This document shows, one piece after another, positions 34,229 through 47,870 of a stretch of 64,000 nucleotides of DNA. The notes under the pieces were generated by a model. That model searched no databases, had not been told where the DNA came from, and saw only the letters and a list, made by a program, of their open reading frames with translations. Location: the NCBI RefSeq assembly GCF_018139145.2, contig NC_059500.1:22425437-22489436 (forward strand), in the 5' to 3' direction. The translations under genes were made by a program, and so were the position numbers. Position 1 is the stretch's first letter; each line of letters begins with the position of its first letter. This stretch comes from Gymnogyps californianus (lineage: Eukaryota > Chordata > Aves > Accipitriformes > Cathartidae).

Positions 34229-34660
34229 AATAACCGCAGCACCTGCGCCGCCACGGCAGCCGACCCGCACCAGCCTCACCCCTCTTCCCCTTCGCCAGGA
34301 AATCCCGCCCCCGCCCTCCAAGTCCGGGAATCCCATTGGTCGGTGGTGCTGTCTCTAAAGTGCATCACCCTGTAAGGAGGCGCAACGTTAGCGCCGCTGG
34401 GCGGTGCGCGCAGCCTCCGCCGTGCGTGCGCTTTTGCGGCGGGAGCGTGGGGCGGGGCGGGGGGTCGTGGCGGCGGCGGGCGGGCTGCCGCCGCCGGGCG
34501 GGGGTCCCGGACGGGCCTTGTTGGGAAACCAGCTCAGCGGCGTGCGGGTCTGTGAAGGCAGAGTCTCTTCGGTCAATACCGGAAACGTTATGCGAGGAAG
34601 ATCCAGTACTGAGAAATCACTGCGGTAGCTTCACGGCGTGTCGGGAGGCATAGGCCGTAC
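33960..34660. promoter_or_regulatory. SRP19: CpG island and SRP19 promoter
   Basis: Very GC-rich with many CpGs against an AT-rich background, covering SRP19 exon 1 and the sequence upstream. On the minus strand a CCAAT box (34339-34335, seen as ATTGG on plus) lies about 110 bases before the ATG. GC boxes of the GGGGCGGGG type lie near 34450-34462. This is the standard layout of a TATA-less housekeeping promoter. The start of transcription is not known from sequence. Confidence 0.85.
34185..34228 (-). CDS. SRP19: SRP19 coding exon 1
   Basis: 44 bp from ATG (34228-34226) to donor GTAACG. Encodes MAAAATATSPADKE and two bases of Arg, joining exactly to FICIYPAYL in exon 2. The Ala-rich leader ending in an acidic/Arg stretch fits the family. 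No upstream in-frame alternative is better. Confidence 0.93.
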
Positions 34661-34974
34661 CGCCTGACTGGGCTGCATATGCGAGCTTAGAGAACGGCCA
34701 TCAGGGGTGAAGCGCGAAGAGCAAGCCCGCAGTCAGTTCAAGCCGGCAGGCTGGCCGATGCCTCTCGTAAATCGCAGATGACCAGGAGGTTGCACTGCGC
34801 GCTAGAGGGCGCTGTGCCCGTGCAGTGCCGTGTGCAGCACTGAGCGCGAGGAGGGCGGGAGGTCTGGCAGCCGCAAGCGGCGCTGCCTGTCGCGCCTGTG
34901 AAGCGTGCGGCCTGGCGGGTGGTAGGGGAGCGCGGCAGTGAGGACACGTACCCTGAACGCAGTACAGGCGCTAA
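34661..34974. other. GC-rich flank of the CpG island
   Basis: Moderately GC-rich sequence between the SRP19 promoter and the CR1 fragment. Nothing recognisable. Confidence 0.5.
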
Positions 34975-35965
34975 TAAAATGAGCTCCCAGGGTGGTGTCA
35001 GTGGCACAGAGTCTAGCTGGAGGCCAGTAACTAGCGGTGTTCCCCAGGGGTCAATACTGGATCAAATCCTGTTTAACATCTTCATTAACGGTCTGGATGA
35101 TGGGGCAGAGTGCATCTGCCAAGTTTGCTGATGACACCAAAGTGGGAGGAGGGGCCGATACACCAGAGGGTCGTGCTGCCATCCAGAGGGACCTGGACAG
35201 GCTGGAGAAATGGGCTGACAGGAACCTCGTGCAGTTCAACAAGGGGAAGTGCGAAGTCCAGCACCTGGGGAGGAACAACCCCAGGCACCAGTACGTGCTG
35301 GGGGCTGCCCAACTGGAAAGTGGCTTTGCAGAAAAGGCCCTGGGGAACCTCAGCTGGTGGACGCAAAGTTGAACATGAGCCAGCAACGTGCTCTTGCAAC
35401 AAAGAAGGCGAATGATGTCCTGGGCTGCATTAGGAGGAGTGTTGCCAGCAGGTCAGGGGAGGTGATCCTTCCCCTCTGCTCAGCACTGGTGAGGACACAC
35501 CTGGAGTGCTGGATCCAGTGCTGCGATCACCAGTAGGAGGGAGACATGGCCACAATAGAGAGAGTCCAGCAAAGGGCCACCAAGATCATGAAGGGACTGG
35601 AGCACCTCTCCTAGGAGGAAAGGCTGAGAGAGCTGGGACTGTTCAGCCTGGAGAAGAGAGGGCTCAGGGAGATCTCATCAATGTATATACATACCTGCAG
35701 GGAGGGTGCAAAAAAGACAGAGCCAGGCTCTTGTCAGAGGTGCCCAGTGACAGGACCAGAGGCAATGGGCACAGACTGAAACACAGGAGGTTCCCTCTGA
35801 ACATCAGGAAAAACTTTTTAACTGCGAGGGTGACCGAGCACTGGCACAGGTTGCCCAGGGAGGTGGTGGAGTCTCCCTCCTTGAAGATATTCAAAAGCCA
35901 TCTGGGAATGGTCCTGGGCACGAGGCTCTAGACATCCAGAGGTCCCTGCCAGCCTCAACCATTCG
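34975..35965 (+). mobile_element. CR1 LINE 3' part, plus strand, decayed
   Basis: About 1 kb of the 3' half of a CR1. It starts in the reverse transcriptase ([13 protein letters not shown]), continues through [10 protein letters not shown] and IQRDLDRLEKWA, then [16 protein letters not shown], and the end of ORF2 (about 35790-35890, FLTARVTEHWHRLPREVVES). The end has the usual short GA-rich 3' sequence. The reverse transcriptase changes frame between GVPQGSIL and FADD, so it is inactive. It inserted within 1 kb of the SRP19 promoter. Confidence 0.93.
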
Positions 35966-38900
35966 GTCACTCTGAATTTCACAGGGCACATTTTGTGCAC
36001 TGTTACCAGTTAAACTTCATGCAGCAGCTATGTACCAGGACAAAGAACTGAAGGTATTTATTTGGTATTTATCCATGTGTTTATATTTTTTGTCTGCTCC
36101 ACCAAAGCATCCAGCTCCCCACGATGAAATACTGAAGGGGAGGGTGCTGAGACCCAGTGCAACACAGTGATATTCCTAGGGAAGAACTGCAAGTACAGTT
36201 CATGAAAACTTGGAAGAGTTAAGAGTTAGGGACAAGCTTCAGAAAGAATCAGGGTGGCGTTTGGCACTGATTAACAAGTTATTTGTCTGTTCAGTCTTTT
36301 GAATGATGGGCAGTTTTGTTGTCTTCTGTCTTTGCTTTTATTATGTCAGAAGTGAATACACTGTACAAAGTACTACAGAAAATACGAACAGTACAACTGT
36401 GTGGCCTCAGCAGTAGCAGCTTTTGAAAATGTGACTGCAGCTGTCCGGTAGTAAGTCAGCGATTTGGCAGCACCTCACAAATGTGACTCAACAAGCTCCT
36501 CAGCTAAAAAAAAAGGTTATGTAAATGAGGCGTGTCAAGTTACGAAGGAAGCTTTTGATGCAATAGTTGTCCAGTGCTAAAGACAGATTTTTGGAGGGTG
36601 ATCTCCCGATTACCATCAAGCTGTTGGTTGTTGGAGTTAAGTGTACCTCTTGAAAAGACAATCTATTACAAATAATTACTTAGACATTTTTTGTTGCTTA
36701 ACAACAAAATGTTCTCATCTTGTTAACACTAGCTTGGTAATGGATTTCCTATGTTTTTCTTTCTTTGCACAGTGTTTTTCTTTTAAATCTCTATTGCATA
36801 CACACACTCGTGTGTCTATTAAATGACTTTCCATTGAGAGCCACACTACCTAAAGTGTTAGAGCTGCCGTTACCTTGGGAGTTGTTGTCCTGTTGTCCAG
36901 GTTGTCAGTGCTTAAATCTGCACATCAGCCACAGTGGCAGAAGCTCGTTCTGTCAGCTGTTGTCACCTGCATTCAGCAAGGCAGAGGTAGGCTGTAGGGG
37001 AGGGAAGGAGGGAGGTGGGCAGGTCAGCAGCCTTTGTAGCCTTGGCCTACAAGTGTTTCACTTGCATGCCCCCTGCATCGCAATCAGATCCCACAGTGGT
37101 GGTGGTGTGCTTCCCAAACACCAGCCTGTGGTCCCTGTCCTGTGACTGGGGACAAGGTCTTAAAGCTAAAAAAGGCTTCAAGAACTGTTTACGCCATTTA
37201 ATCCTCCATGACCGTACATAAAATGTGAACTGTGGATAGACTAGCTTTCATTATATTCATTGTGTCTCCGTGCAGGCATGCAGTATGCAGGGCATATTTA
37301 TGATCTGACCATTGCATGAAACATGGTCATCGCTAAAACACATTACAAATCAAGCTTATTGCCGTTTGGTTTTGTCAAATAATATGCATAGCCCTTTCCT
37401 TCTGGGACACATAGGTTTCAACCCACCAAAAGGGTATAAACATAAATCTCCCTCTGAAGGACAGTGCTCTAGCAGAGTTTAAATTGAAGAACAATCTAAT
37501 GCTTTTAGGAAAAAATGCTAAGAAATATTTATTTGGTATTACCACAGCTTCATATACAATTAAATAAAAAAATAGGCTTAAACTTAAATAAAATTTACTT
37601 CTTCACACTGTTTTTCCCCCCTTAGATTTCTGCAATGTTTTTAGTTTCTCAGTGACTTTGTAAAGCAATTTCTGGTGCATAATGGGCTACCATTGGAGAT
37701 CACCTTGAGAAACGCTGCTCTGACATTATGTTAAAGAAGGCATTGAACAGAGCTGCAGTTTGTGAGTGGCACAGTACATCATTGCATATTAAGATGGCTC
37801 TCAGTCAGTCCACTTAATTGAGGACACTGAGAAGGATTTTGTGTATTTATTTGTTTAATGTTGTTGTATTTGACAACTGTATGTTATTTTTTTCCTCTGA
37901 ATTCATACAGCTTTTTAATACCAACATATTAGATTAATAGCTTCTCTTTTAAAACAATATTTAAATTTACTGTAACAGAACAAAAGCTACATAGCTTGTA
38001 TCAGTATTTGTGGCAATGACAAAAATTATTTTCCGCATCTCTTTCAGATGGAAAAATAATTTTAAAATTGTTGGAAATGGAGTTCGTGGAGTTACAGATC
38101 AGACCATATGGCATACATGACTGACCACAACAGGGGAAGAGGGGAAGCACATCTTCTTTTCTGCAGATGCTATTATTACATACCAATCTCCTTTATTGGT
38201 GCTAGAATTCACAATATCTTGAAACTAGCAAGCCTAAAATGAAGGACTGGATACAGACATGTCAATTTAATACCCATCATCACTACAGAATGACTTCATT
38301 GTGTATACGGCATCCAGTCACGGCATTTGTTCTAGTGCCATAAGAAATAACTTTCAAACTTGATTTCTGCATATTTCTAGCCTGAGGAATGCAGAGACAG
38401 AAGTAGGTCACAAAGCACACTAGCTCAGGCACGTTGTAGTTGCATGTGCTTCCCAAATATCTGCTGTCCCTGACCTCAGAAACTGAATGATGAAGCAATC
38501 AAAACCTGACAGCTTTTGAACACTTTAAAGCAGTATGAAGAGAAGGTATAATTGCTGGTGAGGATAGGACTCGTACATCTGCAGCAAAATTTCAAGATTG
38601 GAAATAATGCCTTTGGTTAGTAGCAGGGATACTGGTCTCGGAAAGCTGTGTATAGCTTGGTGAGGTTATTCCATTTGCTGGAACTGCAGTGGAAAGGGAA
38701 GTGGCAGGGAATGTGCACTGCACTACAAGCATCTCAAGCAGAGAATTCCCTCAGTGCATACAGTGTCAGCAGCAAGTCAGGTGTCCTTCGTCAGACTCTC
38801 TTTATTGTTAAGGGTGTCTGAGGAAGAAAAATAGCAAAAAACCCCCAAACAAAACAACCCAGCAACAAGAGCCCTGCACAACTGTGAAACAGAAATTCAA

Positions 38901-39826
38901 AGCGGTTGTGATACAGGCTGGTACATTTCACTTGGGATAAATGCAGATGCCCTAACTAGAAGTGGAAGCCCAAGAAAATGTAGATGGTTTGAGGCGACAG
39001 TTCCTGTGCGTTTTACTGGAAGTGTCATGTACAGATGCCAGCTTATTCAGACCTAGCTTACACGTTCAGTTTTCTCTAACCTGATGTTACACTGCATAGT
39101 CTAAACATGCTAGAAATGCCTATATAATAATTGGACTAGTGAAGTCATTTGGGAGGAGGTGTATTTTCAGCTAGATAGGTGGAACAGCTCCGTAGTGGAC
39201 TGCAGATAAAACGCAGAACAAAGCGGATGTAGAGTAGAATCTTGGTTGGTTCAATAGACATTGAAGGGAAGGGCGCAAGCTAAGGAGGATTTTCCCCGCA
39301 ATCTTTATAAGCAAGGATTCCAAAAATATCTTTTTAAATAAAATATAGGAGCTGGGGAAAAAAACCCAGGTGTTCAAAGTGGAAACATACTTCATAAAAT
39401 ATGACTCTTAAGGTGGAAGTAATAGACAGGTGTGAACTAGGTCTGTCCAACAGAGAACTTTCAACAGCATAGAGAAGAGAGAAAATAACGCTGTCCTCCT
39501 TTTGGTTTCATAAAACTGGTATTTACTTTCCGTGAAAGCTTCAACATGCAGAATTAACCATACCATTTTTGGTATATGCCCCTTTTAAAAGACTGTATAC
39601 ACCATTTTCACAAAAGAAGTGGTTATTTTAAATCCATAGACTACCCCAGTTCTTTCAGTCTTAACAATCCAAAATCCTATCTTCTATGTAAGTGTTTTCT
39701 AGAGTGGCACTACCTCATGCCTATCCTACAGAGACAACAGCTACACAACTTTATTAATCAGCAGAAGCATCGCTTTTGTTCATCTCAATGGTAGAGGCCT
39801 ATAAATAATCTTGATAGCCTGTATAG

Positions 39827-39872
39827 CCTTAAAAAGGCATGAACAACCCCAAGATGTTCATGCCTTTTAAGG
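39827..39872. repeat. Inverted repeat, 18-bp arms, 9-base loop
   Basis: Left arm CCTTAAAAAGGCATGAACA (39827-39845) and right arm TGTTCATGCCTTTTAAGG (39855-39872) pair over 18 bp with one bulged A. Confidence 0.9.
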
Positions 39873-42800
39873 CGTGTGGGATGTTCTAAAGCCACATTAG
39901 GCTTACTTGTTTCAATCTGTGTTAAGTGCTGCACCACGAGAGCAGCTGACAATCACAAAGTGGGCTTGAAACAGTCATCTTGACTTGTATGCTGTTCAGA
40001 GCTAAAAGTCTTTTGGGTTATGTCACCTAGACCCAAGCCTTGACTTACATGAATTAATTTAGAAAGTACAGCAGACAATATATACAGTATTTCACTGAGA
40101 TACAGGGGAGATTGTCAGACATCACATTGCCAAGACTCTATCCAAATCCCTATTTAGCTGGCAACAGGAGAGCTGGCGAATTGGAAATAGAAAAACAGGC
40201 ATTTCCACCCATCTCTCATTCCTTCATATTTGCAAATACTATGTCTCTTAAGTATAGACCTCAGTTTCACACCCAGTCATTCTTTGGCCTTCTGTTTTAG
40301 CCTTGTAGAACAGCTGACAGCTGTGTAAAGTCACAGCTGTGTACAGTCAGTTTGTAAGATCAAAAGGAACCATCAATCATCTGTGTGTGACACAATAATA
40401 CAGTATTTGCACTGAATTCATAGCTTTCATTTAAGCTAGGTGATTTCTATTTGTAAGAATTCCAAATGACTTAAAACACTTAAAAGTGTCAAATAATCCA
40501 TCACGGTTGTTCAACTGCTCAATTATAGTAAGAAAAAAAAAGATGCCAACTCCCTTTCATCACACAATGGAATAATAAGAAGAAAAAAAGATTAAAAAAT
40601 GGGAGCTTTCTCACCATTCATATTATGGCTTAAATTTTGCATCTACCTCCCTGCTCTTCCACAGCTACTTAGACTCTAAATGTGTGCCATCACAGACTTT
40701 ACCAATAATCTCGGTAAGATGCACAACCAAATCTGAATTCTGTGTTATGGTGTATCCAAACTGCCTTTCCCCCCCCTGCCCCAAACAGTATGCTTTTTGT
40801 ACAGAAGAAGGGACAAAATTAGGCATAATCTACCTTCATTTGTATTAAATGTAATCACTCAAAATCTCCTTGTTTTCACAATCCCTATTGACTTTAAACT
40901 GCAGGTGATAGTAATAATGCTTTTTCTTTATTCTGAATAAAAATGTTTAAATTACTAACAAGGGAATTTCCTTTTCTGCATATAAATCAAGACTTAGGTG
41001 CATCTTCCTCTAGAACACTTCAGAAGTAAGGTAACAGCTAATCAGTCCTGAAATTAGAATTCACCTTCTCAACTATGAAACAGAGCACTACAAGTATTAG
41101 AAAACAAAGGATCTTAGTAACTCAGCAACAGTGCCTTTTTTTTTTGTTTAGATGCTTCTAACTAAGTCAAAGCCTGAAGTGAACATAAAAGTGCAAAACA
41201 TGCATGTATATATAAATACATGTTTGTGTGTGTGTGTTGGGAATTAATCAGTCTAGGTCCCTTATTAGTCTCTAATCGGGGACTAAAGAATGCATTCATT
41301 ATGGAAAAGACAGACTTTGGCATTAACCGAGTCTCTGCTGTGCTTATGAGTCATAATGAAATAAGCCTTTCTGCGAACCTCTTGTAAGTAACAGAGAGAT
41401 TATGGAATTACACTGTTGGACCTAGATTTTGTTTTGTGCAGTTTGTTGTAAAGGGAAACGTGGAAGAGAACAGAGAGCTCTACTGGTGAACTGCATGTCT
41501 CTGAGCTGCTTTTTTCCACTTCTTATTTATCTGAAACGTGACTACCACCAAAACGAAACTGCATGTTTTTTTAGAGCATTTGATCTGATATGCTGAATCA
41601 TTGCTGAAGTGTCTTAACAGCAACTTTCTTTTTAAATGTAATCGTATTTCTAATACAGCAGACACCTAACTTACAGTAGTAGCCAAGAAAACAATTCCAC
41701 TCCAACAAGGTGCAATCAGGAGGAAATTTTATATAACACTGCAAGTAATAAATTATGCATAGCAAGACTAAATTCAGTATAAGTATACTGTGAAACAAAA
41801 TACATTAGAATAGTTGAAGAAAGAATTAATTACAGCATTAGGATATAAACAGTAATGCATCTCAGGCAGAAGCAAACAACAAAACTGAAGGAAAGATAAT
41901 TGTGGGCCGAGTTTGTTCAAGAGAAACAACATTTACAGGTGGGAAAATGCATCTGATCTCAGAGGATGACAATTTAATTACTTGCAGAGAACCAGCACAA
42001 GCTTTATGCACGTTAAATCCCACGAAAAAGTAGGGCATTAGAGCTACTGTTTGTATGTATGGCTTGAGGTCTGGACAGAAGTGCGTTTCACTGAGTGAAC
42101 AAGCTCCCTCTACATCTTCCCAATATCCTAATTGCAGTTCCACAGCCACTCAAGCAAAGGATGCTTTCACAAACAGCAAAATTAGATTAATTTCCTGAAA
42201 TCTTGAAGTGGCAGAAATTCATAAATACATAAGCCTGTAACTATGTGGAAATTTCCTACAAAACGTAATTTGCAAAACTATGCTAGGGAGGCATTACCCA
42301 GTCTTAGAGTAAGTAAACAGCACATCTGGTAAACTGAAAGTTGACAGCAGAAAACCTATGTAATAAATACATACTTTATATTCATCTTGGCATCACAAAT
42401 TAATTGACACCTACATTAATTACTGTTGTGAACTCTTAAGCTCTTCTGCACCACACCAAATTCCCTTGCACTTCCAATATGTAAACAAACACAACACCTA
42501 ACCAGTTAACTTACCATTCTGACTAAAAACTCAACCTTAAGTACGTAACATTCTCTAGAAACACATTTACAGATACAATCTGTTATTCTGCATATAGGAA
42601 ACTATGAAACAGGAATCGTATTTCTACGTGTGATTTGAAATGAAAATAAAAGTGTGGGCATCTCTTCTGGTTAAACGTAAAAGTGCAAAGGACATGGCTG
42701 TGGAACCAGAGAGTGAATACATTTGGATAGTTTGGTATTAAGAAGGTCCTCGAAGTTTTAAGCATGTGGAGGAAGTCATGCTTCGTATTAACTGACACGT

Positions 42801-45104
42801 CACTTCTGATTCACAGCTTCACCCAAATCACACATCTCGTCAAGAACAAAGCTGTCAGGTGGATGCGAATTTGCAAGGCATTACAGTAGATATATGAAGT
42901 TATGTTTAGGTGGAAGTCTACACGTGATTGTTAGCTACACTCTTATGGCTGTTCATACTATTTAATGAAAGCTAGATGAGAAAAGACAGTTTGGGAGGCA
43001 TCTAGTAACGAGAATAGAAGAGCTTGTAAGAGTCCACCTAAACATTTTCCAGATCATCCCTACAAGTAGTACTGTCTTCATTAGGGAAGGGAGATGTTCT
43101 CTCCCTCTTCAAGCCTCTTCCAGAAAACAACTAGTTGCAATACATCTTTCTACTGGAAGGATTTACTGCATTGAATTTAATACTGCAAATTTAAAAATTG
43201 TCACCTAGAAGCTTACATATGGTAGAAAAATTTCTTTGGGTATTTTTGTTGATGAAGTATTTCTTTTCCACAAGTACAAACTATAGACTGATGTAATACT
43301 TCTGAGGTTAGTTGTCAGAATTTCCAGGATGAAGGACTTACTTGAACATAATGTATTTAAATGCAAAGTACTAAGGGCCATTAAGCAGAAGTTCAGAGTG
43401 AATAATAGTTAAGAGGAAAAACCCACCAACTTTAATTTGCTTTTGCTGTCTCAAAAAGGGCGAAGAACAGGTCTGAAACTTGGCATATCAGCTTAAAATT
43501 GCCTGTAATGGCTTGATCCAACCCACTCACCACCCATAAAGGAAACTATCCCAACCTCTTTCCACCAGCCCTAGCTGTTTATTTTCTTTTCTGCTGGCTC
43601 AGGTGGCACTTGTCAAACTCTGCACTGAGTAAATTCAGCATGCTAAATGCAGCACTAATCCTACTCCCCCCATCAGTTCTGCTAGATAAAGGGTGAGCTA
43701 GTCCACCGAAAGGTCAGATGAGAGCCAGGATTCACAGCCAGGAACATGGAAGGGAGAAGAAAACTTCTTTCAACAGTGCGTGCTGTTTCTTCAATTCTAC
43801 AAATAATATGGATCTTTATCCTTAAGAAGAATGAAGAAGCTGTTATCTTCTTGGTAATCTCAATTTCTGTTAAGGGGGATGGGGGCACAAACAGCTAGGA
43901 AGTACTCCAAAGCGACCATCAAAGAATTCAACTGTCAGATTATCAAACAAAAGTTTTGCAGTTTCGTGGTCTACTGGTATACTTTCAAAATAAAGCCTCA
44001 TTAATTTGTGGACAAAATGTTCTCTCTCCTGTGCAGCTTATGCAGTTTACTGGGGAAGATGGGAAAGTACCTCCCTGGGACAATACGGCTGAGTGTCTCC
44101 AAAATTGTCCCTTTTCTTTCCCTCCCCCTTTACCCAAGACTAACTTCCCAAAGCCATCAAATTTCCTAGTCTATGTTGAAGACTACTGTTGCTTACTGAA
44201 GTTTATAGCATAAACTATACTTGTACTCTGCAGCCAAATCCTGCTTGAAACAATATTCCAATCTCATCAGGAAATCCTGGCAAGGCTTTCAATTTTTAAG
44301 CTGTCATCTCTGACAGAGTTTTGAGAATTATCTTTAAGCTTTCAGGGGAAAATACTGTGATAGAGAACTGCACATGAAAAACAGAAATAGATTAACTCCC
44401 CTTTAAAGTTTGCAATATTTAGTCAGAAGAGCTTTCACAGAAATTGAGCAATAACCTTCGCTGTGGCACACTGCAAGAAACCAAAATGAATGTACTTTTT
44501 AAAAAGTGAACTAATTACAATTTGTGGGGAGGTCACGTTTCTGCTTTTCACATCAAGAGGACAAAGCTGTAAGTCAATCTGAAATGAGCTTTATGAATGT
44601 ATTTTCAGTATAAACTGATTTTTAAGTACAAGTTTGATATGTTCTGGATATGGTAAGCTAATTCAAGGACAACTGAAGGTCTGAGCACAAGTCACACAAG
44701 GTCTACCAAAATCTGTAGAAAGAAAGGCCGTGCATCCCAGAAGAACAGAAAAATGAGTCTTGGTTTCCTTAGCTCCTTCCTTTTTCTTTATTTTGCCTTG
44801 ACATAAATAATGTCCTCTCACCTGCTGTGGCAACTTCATAAAAATAAAACCCAGGAACAAGAGTAAATCTTTAGCAGCATAAATAAAATGTGACTATCAT
44901 GTATCTAGACATCATTAACAAAATCCAAGACCAAATATGCTTATTACAGCCATTTTTCAGTTTTTTGATTTTATATTTCTGGGATCTGTTTTTATAGTTA
45001 AGCTTAGAATTTAACTCTGTATCCTCATCACTACCATAAATCAAACATCATGGATGTCCTTAAATATTCTAAAAGGCTCTTAGTGGATACTAAGTATTTT
45101 AGAT

Positions 45105-45400
45105 AAAGAATCAGAGAAATGTAGTTCTGGGAGGGATTTCAAAAGATCACCTAAGCCCATCTCTGCACACAGGCAATATGAAATACACTATAGTCCATCC
45201 CTATGTTTCATAAACCTCTTCTTAAAACTTCTATAATGGTAATTTAACAACTCCCATGGGAAGCATATTTTAGTGTATCACTACCCTTATAGCTGGAAAG
45301 TTTCTCTCATCTGTCTTTTCTACAAATATAGGTTACTTACGAGGCTATTAAGAGAAACTTCCCAATTATAATGATCATGAAAGTACCTCCAAGACTATCT
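45105..45400 (-). mobile_element. Ancient CR1 3' remnant, minus strand
   Basis: The plus strand follows the reverse complement of old amniote CR1 3' ends: a GGGAGGGATTTCAAAAGATC segment, then CCATCCCTATGTTTCATAA, CTTCTTAAAACTTCTATAATG and GCTGGAAAGTTT. The match is diverged, so the edges are approximate. Confidence 0.55.
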
Positions 45401-46794
45401 AGATAAGCCACTACAATTTTCAAAGACATTCTGATGTTTGATACGCACACAATTATTTATTGTTTTACCTCATCTTCTTCAGATTCCCTCAGTTATAAAA
45501 CTGAAATCAGAATTTCTTTATTGAGATTGAGTTTACCTTTAAATTCTTAAATCGACAGGACACGGATGTAAAGCCGGTATTCAACAACTATCCTGGATTA
45601 TGTGGTATATCTTCATATTAGTAGTTAAAAGCCCAGCACAAAAAAAAGTATCACATCATTTATAAGAAAAGTGGTCTTGCATTTTGAACTCAAGGATGGA
45701 GTTCTGTATTCTACTCCAATAGGAATTCCTGACTTTGAACACATCACATAATCCCTGTCTCTATTTCATCTTTAAAAGGACACTAATATTCCTATTAACA
45801 GTTTTGTGAAGATACTATATGCGAAATATTTCAAATGCAGGAGTGCTGCTTGTTAAGAGATTCACCAGATGATATAGAAACATGGCATGTCTCTAAGCAA
45901 ATCTGACAGGAAGCAAAGAACAAAAGAGCAAATAAGATACCACTTCTGCCAAACAGGTATTTTTGGTAGTGGCTTTTATCTAAATTGACTTCTGTCTGCT
46001 GACAGTATCTCAATTCTGTTCATTAACAGTGCATGTCTTACAGTGAATTCAAGATAAAAATTAATTCATTTCAATATCAGATGAAGTACAAAAGCCACAG
46101 ATGTGATACACTCTGCAACTGTGTTAAAGCTACCATACAGGTAAATTGCTCTATTTCAGGGCTTCCTGAAATCAGGGCATTTTGAATCCTGAATATCAAT
46201 TATTTAGAATCCTAACTTTAGAATAGTCCAGTTGAGATAAAACAAAACTGACATACTGTTCCATGGTTTGTTCAATCATGCACAGAATGGCTAATGTTCT
46301 GTTCTCTCATGTTTCTACTTTAAACCAATTCTCATCTAAATTCAGACTATATTTATATTTTTAAAGCACAAGTCTGTCTTTTCGGCATTGTTCTAGCACA
46401 AACCATATTCGCATGAAAAAGGCTTCAGGCAGCAAATGTCCTGGTTTGTGTATAAAATTGTTTTTCTACTATGATAACAAACTTGTTGCTGCCGTGGGAT
46501 TCTTGTAATATTTTCCCCTTCATCATTTTTTAAAAATAAATTAAAAAAATGCATGAAGATTTCAAATAGAATTAAAATTTCATCTTATAGTCACTATTTC
46601 ACATTCTACATTATTTCCCCCAATTAAAAAAATCTTGTTTTACAAATATTATTTTTATAGATACAATATTGTTTCAGGCTTGCAGTCATGAAAACAATTA
46701 CACTGCTTGGCTACTGGAAATACCCTGCCTTTAGCCTTGTTATGCACCTGAGATGTGTGAAACTGTCTCAATTACAAATATATTACAGAAGACC

Positions 46795-46899
46795 TAGGGC
46801 CTGATCCTGCAACTGTTATAAGCATCCTACAACAGCCATTTGTCAGTGATAAGGAAGAACGAATATTGGAGGTGCAAGATTCTGCTGGATCAGGCCTTA
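46795..46899. repeat. MITE-like element with inverted ends
   Basis: Ends TAGGGCCTGATCCTGCA (left) and TGCTGGATCAGGCCTTA (right) are inverted copies with few mismatches. Elements with GGGCCTGATCCTGCA ends are familiar from reptile genomes as short palindromic DNA transposons. This copy is about 105 bp and old. Confidence 0.55.
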
Positions 46900-47870
46900 A
46901 GTGTAAGTGCATTATACAACATGTTATATGGTGAAATCTCAAAATAAAATACTGTATTTTTATGTAATGCAGAAGTAACACACACAATTTACATATAGTA
47001 ATAATTTATTCTGAAATGTTCATTTTAGTCTCTGTTGAGACATCACCCATGTCTCATTAATAAAAGAGCAGCCATCTCACCTCAAATACCAGAATATACA
47101 ACAAGTTACAGCATAGCAAAAAAACTCTACCTACTTTAAGATAAAATCTAATTCAGGTAAAATAATTTTGTTCAAGGTTTTACAGTTACACAGTTTTCCT
47201 TTTTTTTTTTTTTGCAGAGCACAAAGAAAGTGTAAATTGTTACACCATAACTATCTATGCACATTATGTGACCACAGAAATGTTAATCATTACTTCAGAA
47301 AATGAACCATCAGTTCCATTCATGCAGAAAAGCAGGCTGGGAAAGCTTGTTCAGCAGAAACCATATTACTGTGAATTTCACAGCCACATGATTAATTATG
47401 GGGTTAGATGGACTCACAAATACTAAAACTGAGTATACTTTTTTGCATAAATAATACCAATTCTTCCCTGATGTGGTTTAGTCAGTCTGTAATCTAGAAA
47501 TGATTGATAAAGCAATATGACTATCATCTCTATCTGCAATGTCCCATGATTTCAATGACAAGCAATATTTAAAGGATTATGGGATGGGACGCTAATTAAA
47601 TACATGTTAAACATACTGTACAAATATACTTGCGTTAGCAATTTTATTCCAAACTGTCAATCAGGTATTCCTCCAAAATATTACCAGTGAAGACAAAGTA
47701 TACTATCAAATATGGCTTCCAGAACAAGGACCGTCTAACAAGAATCAAACCTATTTACAACAAATAAAAACAACAAAAAATCAATCCCCAATCGTTTAGT
47801 TTCATTTGAAACAAAATTTCTAAATAGCTGCTGTATATAATACATCAGTTTTATTTAGTTTTTGTTGCAC
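46900..47870 (-). other. APC: APC 3' UTR, proximal part (end not fixed)
   Basis: Directly after the APC stop on the minus strand. Polyadenylation signals AATAAA lie on the minus strand at 47648-47643 and 47010-47005, among others. Mammalian APC has a long 3' UTR, so the transcript may extend further left, past the MITE-like element. Confidence 0.45.

Larger units (their letters stand above)
35966..46794. other. SRP19-APC intergenic stretch (left part)
   Basis: AT-rich with no gene recognised. A long hairpin lies at 39827-39872, a TG run near 41220-41240, and an ancient CR1 remnant at about 45105-45400. The open frames seen are short and without homology. The right part may already belong to the APC 3' UTR. 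Confidence 0.5.
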
